NCBI GenBank assembly: GCA_002309215.1
Contig: DBXG01000038.1
Span: forward strand, 1 to 10,830
Origin: Alphaproteobacteria bacterium UBA1218
GTDB lineage: Bacteria > Pseudomonadota > Alphaproteobacteria > Rs-D84
Reading direction: 5' to 3'
Length of the DNA stretch: 10,830 bases
Shown here: piece after piece, positions 4,584 to 10,830 of the stretch
Layout of the letters: every line of letters starts with the position of its first letter
Position numbering within the stretch: the first letter of the stretch is position 1
Translations under genes and position numbers: made by a program
The notes under the pieces: model-generated
What the model was told of the DNA's origin: nothing
What the model saw: the letters and a program-made list of their open reading frames with translations, nothing else
Databases searched by the model: none

Positions 4584-7172
4584 ATGGCAAACACAATGGA
4601 AAAGTTTTTGGCTAATTACTACAAGCAGTTGCATTTCAATGCTATGCCCCCAGAAGTTCGTGCGCGTTTCGATGAATGGGTAAAGAAAGGCACCTTGACT
4701 GATGAAATGAAACTTTGGGTTCGGGATTATATGACGCCGGATCACAAAAACAAAGCATTGCCCGACCCTGCAGATATAAACAATCTGGACAAAGACGAAG
4801 CCAAAAAGTTATACATTGCATTTCAACAGGCTTTCGCTGCCATGGCTGCGGACAAAGACAAATTCCAAGACAGTAATCCACAAGCCTATAATTTTGTTGA
4901 TGAACATTTTGGTGATTCAGGAAAACCCTTTCAGATATCACCTGCAAAAGAAACCTGTAAAAAGGGTATCAAAGATATAATTGGTCTGATTCAAATGGAC
5001 CCCGTAGTAGCGCAAATTGTTTTGAGGGCAACAGATTCTGACAATAAAAAACTTTTTACAGATCCACAAGCGCTTGGCAAGTTCATTAAAGACTGTGAGG
5101 CTGAAAAGTTTAACACAAATCCTGCTGTTCGAACTAAAATAAAAATAGTTGCGAATAGGCTGTATGATTTCTTGTATGATTTTACAGTACAGGGTGACGA
5201 TTCTCGTAAAGTACGAGATGAAATTGAAAACATCCAGGAAAGTTTAGATGCCGTAAGGGCGCCAAATGCTTTTGAGTTAGAGCCAAACGATATAAGCGAC
5301 GATAAATTAAAAGATTTCTTGGAAATATACGCAAAACCAGATGGCGGTTTATTACAAACGCTTTACTATAACAAGAAAATTCGCGATCAATTTGCTAAAT
5401 ATGATCGTGAAGGTAAAATAATTAAACACATACAAGCGGCCGAAGGGGACGTTAATTATCAGGACAGCAACCAGGCTAAGTATGTTGATCCAAAATATAA
5501 AGATTACAAAACCCCATTTCAACAGCTGAAAGATTGGGCCAAGGACACATATGAAGACTGTTTCAAGAAATACGAAGAACTGCGTGGTGCCCCGCTGTTT
5601 GTTATGGAAGAATCCAAAGAAATATTCAAAGTAATTGATAAAGAAAAAATAAAACCAAGCGACGGATTGAAAACATTATTGGACAAAGCAGCGAATGTTG
5701 AGAAAAATATCAATAATGAAGAAGTTCGCCAACATTTCAAATGGTTTGTTGAGACTTTGACACCAATCGCAAAAAAAATGCCAAACGCGGTGGAAGGTGC
5801 ATGGAAAAACTCCACCCAGATGAAGGCGATTATTGAACAAATTATTCTGAAGGCTACCGACCCAAAAAACGACGATACGCACGCGATGGAAAAAGCGATG
5901 ACCGCGATGGAAATTATGAACGCTATGAAATATGGTTTGATGACCAGCAACATTATGGATGCGATGAAACAAACTGAATTTTCTATATTTTCAGATGACA
6001 AGTTATCATGGAACAACAATGAAGCCATTCAATTTGTGACACGCGCATTTGATAAAAGTATCAAGGCTGCATTTTTGGGTATTGGATATGCTGTGACTAT
6101 TGTAAAAAACAAAATATCATTATCCAACAGTGAGTTTACAAACAGAAATAATAGAAACAACAGCGAATTAGCAAAACGTTTTAGAAAAGCACAACAAAAT
6201 CTGATTGATGGCAAAAAAACATTACAAGATGAAATCACAAGCCAAGAAACCGCCAAAAACCAGAAAGAAGCGGAACAAAACGATGCTTTGGAAAAATTGA
6301 AAACCATCACAGGTAAAACAGAACAAGATGCCATTCTGAACGAGGCAAAAAAACGGAAAAAAGACATTGAAGACGAACGTAAAAAGCACGAAAAGAAACG
6401 TGATGAAGCCCAGGAACAAATTAATAAACTTCAATCTACAATCGACCCCCTGAAGAAAACAATGGCTGAAAATGAAGATGGTTATAACAAATATAACGAA
6501 CTACAAAGAATTATTGACGGTAAAGATGTAGAAGAACTTAGAGAACAGACAAACAAGAACAACGCAAAGATACTGGAGCAAATTGCCGAATTACAACAAA
6601 TATTGACAGAAGACGAACCAGACCCAGAACTTAAAAAATCTCGAAATGATGCTGTGAATCAACAGATCGTGCAATTAAGATTAGATATCACAAAAAACAA
6701 ACAAACATTGCAAGATGCAGAAGATACCCAGGATGGTCGAATAACAAAAGCAAAAGAAGCCCAAGAACAATTCGAAAACGCTTATAACGCCTATAAAGGC
6801 GCTGAAGAGAAACTTGAACCAACAGAAGAAGCGCTTAAAACCGAAAATAAAAAATTAGAGGCGGCAAAACGAGAAATTGAAAAAAACAACAACAAAAATA
6901 AAGACTTGTTTGACAATGTAAACAAATTTGAGACCGCGGCGACAAGTATTCAAGAAATAAACAAGACTATTGATGAAAAACAAAATGCTTTGGATAACTG
7001 GGACCAACAACATATTAATAATATTCTGAAGCTGGAAGAGTTTTGGAACAGATTGCAAAAAGGTGAAAACACAGCATGGTTTGGACGTACCAGTAGTGCC
7101 CAGGCAAGATTTGATAAACAAAAGCAGATATTGTTCAGAGAGTTTCTGCAAAAACAAAGTTTGGCTGCTTGA
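4584..7172 (+). CDS. Large unknown cytoplasmic protein with long C-terminal coiled coil
   Basis: This 862-residue protein was not recognised. Residues 1-490 are charged and mostly helical, rich in Lys, Asp and Asn, with no familiar catalytic motif. A single short hydrophobic stretch (AAFLGIGYAVTIV, about 495-508) is too short to be a sure membrane helix. Residues about 525-825 are a long, highly charged coiled coil (Lys/Glu/Gln/Asn runs such as KKRKKDIEDERKKHEKKRDEAQEQ). The tail after it is aromatic and basic (EFWNRLQKGENTAWFGRTSSAQ). There is no signal peptide. The start is supported by AGAGG 7 nt upstream and a strong promoter. It stands as a single-gene unit closed by its own terminator. 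A structural, scaffold or effector-like role is possible, but the sequence does not show which. Confidence 0.85.
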   Translation: MANTMEKFLANYYKQLHFNAMPPEVRARFDEWVKKGTLTDEMKLWVRDYMTPDHKNKALPDPADINNLDKDEAKKLYIAFQQAFAAMAADKDKFQDSNPQAYNFVDEHFGDSGKPFQISPAKETCKKGIKDIIGLIQMDPVVAQIVLRATDSDNKKLFTDPQALGKFIKDCEAEKFNTNPAVRTKIKIVANRLYDFLYDFTVQGDDSRKVRDEIENIQESLDAVRAPNAFELEPNDISDDKLKDFLEIYAKPDGGLLQTLYYNKKIRDQFAKYDREGKIIKHIQAAEGDVNYQDSNQAKYVDPKYKDYKTPFQQLKDWAKDTYEDCFKKYEELRGAPLFVMEESKEIFKVIDKEKIKPSDGLKTLLDKAANVEKNINNEEVRQHFKWFVETLTPIAKKMPNAVEGAWKNSTQMKAIIEQIILKATDPKNDDTHAMEKAMTAMEIMNAMKYGLMTSNIMDAMKQTEFSIFSDDKLSWNNNEAIQFVTRAFDKSIKAAFLGIGYAVTIVKNKISLSNSEFTNRNNRNNSELAKRFRKAQQNLIDGKKTLQDEITSQETAKNQKEAEQNDALEKLKTITGKTEQDAILNEAKKRKKDIEDERKKHEKKRDEAQEQINKLQSTIDPLKKTMAENEDGYNKYNELQRIIDGKDVEELREQTNKNNAKILEQIAELQQILTEDEPDPELKKSRNDAVNQQIVQLRLDITKNKQTLQDAEDTQDGRITKAKEAQEQFENAYNAYKGAEEKLEPTEEALKTENKKLEAAKREIEKNNNKNKDLFDNVNKFETAATSIQEINKTIDEKQNALDNWDQQHINNILKLEEFWNRLQKGENTAWFGRTSSAQARFDKQKQILFREFLQKQSLAA

Positions 7173-7178
7173 TTTTTA

Positions 7179-7202
7179 TCGCAATTTGTGATACAATTGC
7201 GA
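7179..7202 (+). other. Hairpin after the 862-residue gene
   Basis: TCGCAATT/AATTGCGA is a perfect 8-bp stem with an 8-base loop, starting 7 nt after the stop codon. It has no T tract of its own and stands just before the true terminator. It may stabilise the 3' end of the mRNA. Confidence 0.5.
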
Positions 7203-7209
7203 ATATTGG

Positions 7210-7238
7210 GACACCATAGAAACATGGTGTCTTTTTTT
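7210..7238 (+). terminator. Rho-independent terminator of the 862-residue gene
   Basis: GACACCAT/ATGGTGTC forms a perfect 8-bp stem with a 6-base loop. Seven T's follow immediately (7232-7238). Confidence 0.9.
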
Positions 7239-7337
7239 ATCTTTCAACTAATTTTATGACTTGTACTTTACAGGGTTGGCAATGTACCAGAAAAATATGG
7301 TTAATAAAAACAGGAAAAATAAAATCACAGTTTGCTA

Positions 7338-7366
7338 TTGAAACACGTAAAATGATTTGCTATTCT
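7338..7366 (+). promoter_or_regulatory. Promoter of ackA
   Basis: TTGAAA (7338-7343), a 17-base spacer and TATTCT (7361-7366) make a good sigma-70-type promoter. Transcription should start near 7373, giving a leader of about 40 nt that carries the AAGGA ribosome site at 7401-7405. Nothing else notable was seen in 7239-7337. Confidence 0.65.
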
Positions 7367-7412
7367 TTTGGGCGTAAAAAGGAACTTTTAATACAAACAA
7401 AAGGATAAAATC

Positions 7413-8654
7413 ATGTATATACTTGCCCTGAATTGTGGTTCTTCGTCCCTGAAATATCAGGTTTTTGACGCAGATACAAAACAAGTCGTTGTTGGTGGTT
7501 TGGTTGAAAAAATCGGATTGCCAGATTCTTCGATTACTCAAAAATACCCTGATGGACACAAGGACAGAAAAGAAGTCGTTATGAAAGACCATAAAGACGC
7601 GCTGAACGTTGTTGTCGGTATGTTGCATGATGCGTCTGTGGATATCAAAGAAATTCGTGGTGTTGGACATCGTGTTGTGTTGGGTGGCGATAAATTTAAT
7701 TCTTCTGTGGAAATCAATGACGAAGTTATGAAAAAAATTGATGAATTGTCTGAAATTGCACCACTGCATAATCCTGCTGCTTTGGTTGGTATTGTTGCAG
7801 CACAACAATTGATTCCAAATGCTAAACAGGTTGCAGTATTTGATACAGCATTCTATTACACCATGCCCGAAGAATCTTTCAGATATGCTATTCCAGAAGC
7901 ATGGTATAAAAACTTGCAAGTTCGCAGATACGGCTATCATGGAACATCACACTTATATGTTTCTAAACGTGCTGCCGCAATGCTTGGCAAACCTGCAGAT
8001 AAATGCAATTTGATTACTTTGCATATTGGTTCTGGCGCATCAGCCGCGGCAATTCGTAATGGTGTTGCCGTTGATACTTCTTTGGGTATGACACCTGTGG
8101 CTGGTTTAATTATGGGAACACGTTGTGGCGATTTAGATGCCGGTGTTGTTTTATATGTAATGCAAAAATTGGGCTTGACACCTGAACAAATGCAGAAACA
8201 TTTAAACAAAGATTCTGGTTTGATGGGTATCACAAAATGTTTTTCAGACCGTCGTGATGTGGAAGCAAACAAAGAAAACAATCCAGAATGTCGTTTGGCG
8301 ATAGATATGGAAGCACACACAGTTCGCAAATATATTGGTGCATTTATGGCTGAATTGGGACACGTTGACGCGATTGTGTTTACTGCTGGTGTTGGCGAAA
8401 ACGATGCTTACTTGCGTTCCCAATACTGCAAAGGGTTGGAAGAATTGGGCATCAAATTGGACCCAAAGAAAAATGAAGAATCTGTGGCACGCAAAGGTGT
8501 TGAAGAAGCCATTATCAGCACAGACGACAGCCCTGTAAAAATCATGATGATTGCTACGAACGAAGAATTAGTAATTGTTGAAGATACTTTGGCAATTATG
8601 AATGGGACTTATAACCCAGACCATTTGAAAATGGCTTATTCGTTTGCAAAATAA
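7413..8654 (+). CDS. ackA: Acetate kinase
   Basis: The enzyme interconverts acetate plus ATP and acetyl phosphate plus ADP in the cytoplasm. At 413 residues it is near the family's usual 400. The N-terminal signature LNCGSSSLKYQ (N7) is present. So are the acetate-site arginine in GHRVV (R87), the catalytic aspartate in VFDTAF (D144) and the second signature RYGYHGTSH (H176, H180). GTRCGD (R237), FTAGVGEN and TNEELV complete the set. Several normally fixed positions differ: HRVVLGG instead of HRVVHGG (L90), HIGSG instead of HLGNG (S207), and TPVAG instead of TPLEG. The catalytic residues are kept, so it should be active. AAGGA lies 7 nt before the ATG. The partner gene pta is not adjacent; the gene has its own promoter and terminator. 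Confidence 0.95.
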   Translation: MYILALNCGSSSLKYQVFDADTKQVVVGGLVEKIGLPDSSITQKYPDGHKDRKEVVMKDHKDALNVVVGMLHDASVDIKEIRGVGHRVVLGGDKFNSSVEINDEVMKKIDELSEIAPLHNPAALVGIVAAQQLIPNAKQVAVFDTAFYYTMPEESFRYAIPEAWYKNLQVRRYGYHGTSHLYVSKRAAAMLGKPADKCNLITLHIGSGASAAAIRNGVAVDTSLGMTPVAGLIMGTRCGDLDAGVVLYVMQKLGLTPEQMQKHLNKDSGLMGITKCFSDRRDVEANKENNPECRLAIDMEAHTVRKYIGAFMAELGHVDAIVFTAGVGENDAYLRSQYCKGLEELGIKLDPKKNEESVARKGVEEAIISTDDSPVKIMMIATNEELVIVEDTLAIMNGTYNPDHLKMAYSFAK

Positions 8655-8673
8655 TTCATCATACGGCAAAATC

Positions 8674-8701
8674 AACTGGCGGGAAAACCGCCAGTTTTTT
8701 T
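8674..8701 (+). terminator. Rho-independent terminator of ackA
   Basis: AACTGGCGG/CCGCCAGTT is a 9-bp GC-rich stem with a 5-base loop. A run of T's (8695-8701) follows. It ends just before the -35 region of recG. Confidence 0.92.
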
Positions 8702-8702
8702 A

Positions 8703-8732
8703 TTGAATCGTGCATTGTTTTTTTGATAAACT
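8703..8732 (+). promoter_or_regulatory. Possible promoter of recG (leaderless type)
   Basis: TTGAAT (8703-8708), an 18-base spacer and TAAACT (8727-8732) make a weak promoter. Its -10 ends 7 nt before the ATG at 8740. No Shine-Dalgarno sequence precedes that ATG. The arrangement matches the exchanger gene, but the -10 is only a 4/6 match. Confidence 0.35.
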
Positions 8733-8739
8733 GAATAAC

Positions 8740-10800
8740 ATGGACAAAGAAATCTTGGACTTTTTCAATACAGATTTGCAGTACATACATGGTGTGGGAC
8801 CAGTTTTAGCATCAAAATTTAATGATGTGTTGGGGGGACGTCGGGTGCTGGATTTTCTGTTGCATGCGCCCTCTTACGTTCGGCCACGCGAAATATTGGA
8901 TTCTGTAACCAACGCACAAACTGGCGATACAATTACGATTTCCTTGCTGATCAAATCGCACAAACGTGGCGGTGTATTTCGTGGACGTCGTCGTCCAACA
9001 CAAATTGTATGCGCTGATAAATTTGCAGCCCCTGTTACAATACAATTTTTCAATGTAAATTATCTTGATTATTGGACTGAAAAATTACCGATTGGACAAT
9101 GGCGTATCGTTAGTGGAAAACTCGATTTTTCACATAATACTGGCGCAATTATCAATCATCCTGAATTCATAGAAACACCTGAAAATGCACACAAGATTCC
9201 AAAGCATCAGGCAATTTATCCATCTGGTGAAGGGCTGACACAAAAAACTTTTTCTAATGTTCGCGACCAGATTTTTAACACGATTCACGAACGTATTGCC
9301 ACAAAACAATTCAGCGACAGAATGCTTGAATTTATCGACGCTTTGGAACATGTCCATTATCCGATGAGTAATGATGATTTAGCACCGAATGGAACATATA
9401 TGGCAAAGTTGGCATATTGCGAATTGTTTGCACATCAAACTGCTATTGCGATAAATCGACGCGCGCGCAAGGAACAAAAAAATCAGCGTCCAATTCGTGC
9501 AAAAAAATATGACTTGATTGACAGGTTTTATTCTATTTTACCATTTGAATTGACCGGGGCACAACAGCGAACGATTGACGAAATATTTGCTGATTTCCAA
9601 AAGCCTGTACCTATGATGCGCTTGGTTCAGGGCGATGTTGGCTCTGGCAAAACTATGGTTGCAATGGCAGCAGCAATTAAAATGGCTGAATCTGGTGCGC
9701 AAAGTGTTTTATTGGCACCGACAGACACACTGGCACAACAACATTTTGCTAAACTGGCACCAATGTGTGAAAAACTGGGTTTGGTTTGTGATGTTTTAAC
9801 TGGACGCGATAAAGGGGCACAACGTCGTGAAAAACTGATTTCTTTGCGTTCTGGTCGAACAAAGTTGGCAATTGGGACACACGCCTTGTTTTCTGAAGAT
9901 GTTGAATATAAAGATTTAGGTTTGGTTATAATTGATGAACAGCATCGTTTTGGGGTTGCGCAACGGACCGCTATGCGTGAAAAAGGCAACAATCCAGATA
10001 TGCTGGCCTTATCTGCAACACCTATACCACGAACATTATCTATGACGATTTATGGCGATATGGATGTGTCGATTATAAACGAAAAACCTGCTGGACGCAT
10101 ACCAATCAAAACATCAAAAATTTCGGTCATGCGAACAAACGCGCTGATTGACAGAATCGCACCACAAATTGAAAATGGTGCGAAAGTGTTTTGGGTGTGC
10201 CCTTTGGTTGAAGAATCAGAAATTTCAGATATGACCGCTGCCCAATCGCGATTTGATGAACTGAAAAAACGTTTCCCGCATACTGGGCTTTGCCATGGTC
10301 AAATGGATAAAAAAGAACGCGACAAAGTTATGGCAGAGTTTGCAGATAAAAATTCCGAGATGCGTGTATTGGTTTCAACTACGGTTATAGAGGTTGGTAT
10401 TGATGTTCCGTCTGCAACAATCATGGTGATTGAAAATGCAGAAAGATTTGGACTGGCGGCATTGCACCAATTGCGCGGACGCGTGGGACGTGGTTCTTTG
10501 CAATCATATTGCATATTGTTATATGGCAACAACATAACCCCTGATGGTCTGAAAAGACTGGATGTATTATGCGAAACCGAAGACGGCTTTGCTATTGCAG
10601 AACAAGATTTAATGATGCGTGGTGTTGGCGAATTATTGGGCACAAAACAATCGGGTTGGATACAATATCATTTTGTGGACTATCGCGAACATCGCGATTT
10701 ATTCCGCTTGGCATCCAGCGCGGCACGCGACAGCGAACCAGACACCATGACACGCGATTTAATGTATATATTTGATTGTGGGGTAAATGTCGGTGCGTAA
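8740..10800 (+). CDS. recG: ATP-dependent DNA helicase RecG
   Basis: RecG is a superfamily 2 translocase that remodels stalled forks and branched recombination intermediates. From the ATG at 8740 the protein has 686 residues, close to E. coli RecG (693). The order is the helix-hairpin-helix-like YIHGVGPVLASKF (15-27), the wedge (OB) domain to about 145, then the helicase motifs. Motif I is GDVGSGKT (298-305), Ia APTDTLAQQH, II DEQH (399-402) and III SATPIPRT. Motif V is STTVIEVGIDVP and motif VI QLRGRVGR (577-584). The RecG-specific end MMRGVGELLGTKQSG is also present. Motif Ia has APTDTLAQQH where APTEILAEQH is common. An in-frame GTG at 8710 is rejected: it lies just after the ackA terminator and has no ribosome site. 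No frameshift or missing motif was seen. Confidence 0.97.
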   Translation: MDKEILDFFNTDLQYIHGVGPVLASKFNDVLGGRRVLDFLLHAPSYVRPREILDSVTNAQTGDTITISLLIKSHKRGGVFRGRRRPTQIVCADKFAAPVTIQFFNVNYLDYWTEKLPIGQWRIVSGKLDFSHNTGAIINHPEFIETPENAHKIPKHQAIYPSGEGLTQKTFSNVRDQIFNTIHERIATKQFSDRMLEFIDALEHVHYPMSNDDLAPNGTYMAKLAYCELFAHQTAIAINRRARKEQKNQRPIRAKKYDLIDRFYSILPFELTGAQQRTIDEIFADFQKPVPMMRLVQGDVGSGKTMVAMAAAIKMAESGAQSVLLAPTDTLAQQHFAKLAPMCEKLGLVCDVLTGRDKGAQRREKLISLRSGRTKLAIGTHALFSEDVEYKDLGLVIIDEQHRFGVAQRTAMREKGNNPDMLALSATPIPRTLSMTIYGDMDVSIINEKPAGRIPIKTSKISVMRTNALIDRIAPQIENGAKVFWVCPLVEESEISDMTAAQSRFDELKKRFPHTGLCHGQMDKKERDKVMAEFADKNSEMRVLVSTTVIEVGIDVPSATIMVIENAERFGLAALHQLRGRVGRGSLQSYCILLYGNNITPDGLKRLDVLCETEDGFAIAEQDLMMRGVGELLGTKQSGWIQYHFVDYREHRDLFRLASSAARDSEPDTMTRDLMYIFDCGVNVGA

Positions 10801-10830
10801 AATTATTGCGATTTTTGTTGCACTTTTTAT
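10787..10830 (+). CDS. Start of a gene with a signal-peptide-like N terminus (cut by window edge)
   Basis: An ATG at 10787 opens a frame overlapping the last 14 bases of recG, including its stop, in another frame. The 14 visible codons read MSVRKIIAIFVALF: a basic start followed by a hydrophobic run, as in a signal peptide or first membrane helix. GGGG (10780-10783) lies 3 nt upstream as a ribosome site. The overlap suggests translational coupling with recG. Too little is visible to name it. Confidence 0.55.
   Translation, partial: MSVRKIIAIFVALF

Noticed and set aside
5519..6028. 169-residue hydrophobic minus-strand frame opposite the 862-residue gene
   Set aside because: Lys- and Glu-rich codons read backwards give Phe, Leu and Ser; there is no ribosome site, and the plus strand is strongly supported.
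8710..8739. GTG start for recG 10 codons upstream
   Set aside because: It lies just after the ackA terminator, lacks a ribosome site, and RecG proteins usually begin near the helix-hairpin-helix segment as with ATG 8740.

Overview
The window is AT-rich bacterial DNA that uses the standard bacterial code (TGA, TAA and TAG all end genes). Codon use is AT-leaning and similar across genes. Intergenic spaces are mostly short, but three gaps are packed with palindromic repeats and hairpins. The low GC content, the RecG and AckA types, the palindromic intergenic repeats and the unknown beta-strand-rich and coiled-coil proteins would fit an uncultured, perhaps host-associated, alphaproteobacterium. 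That placement is only a guess, because no rRNA or other marker gene is present.

Layout. 1-378 has no credible gene. It holds two facing fragments of a GC-rich palindromic repeat, a terminator, and a 19-base copy of the 3' end of tRNA-Lys. 379-454 (minus) is an intact tRNA-Lys(UUU) with encoded CCA and its own terminator. 455-757 is non-coding, with a 12-bp perfect inverted repeat followed by two small hairpins, then a promoter for an unknown protein (758-1531) that looks like a short beta-solenoid. A Na+/Ca2+-exchanger-family membrane protein follows (1600-2523); its promoter and start codon lie inside a terminator-like hairpin. Three genes run on the minus strand: a two-helix membrane protein (4235-3627), a small unknown (3542-3117) and a HAD-fold 5'-nucleotidase-like phosphatase (3105-2533). 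A second, complete copy of the palindromic repeat fills 4322-4470. A very large unknown coiled-coil protein (4584-7172) has a good promoter and a strong terminator. Acetate kinase (ackA, 7413-8654) and the recombination/repair helicase RecG (8740-10800) follow, each with recognisable signals. A new gene with a signal-peptide-like start overlaps the end of recG and leaves the window.

There is no single pathway here. AckA (acetate/ATP metabolism), RecG (branched-DNA remodelling) and the exchanger (ion export) are housekeeping functions set among lineage-specific unknowns. The most distinctive features are in the non-coding DNA: (1) the terminator-promoter-start-codon overlap at the exchanger gene; (2) three genes with no good Shine-Dalgarno at the ATG and a -10-like hexamer exactly 7 nt before it, suggesting leaderless mRNAs; (3) a repeat family with a constant-length variable core and a hairpin kept despite changed sequence; and (4) a tRNA-Lys 3'-end copy paired with an 11-bp complementary arm. 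No CRISPR array, transposase, integrase or clear defence locus was seen.
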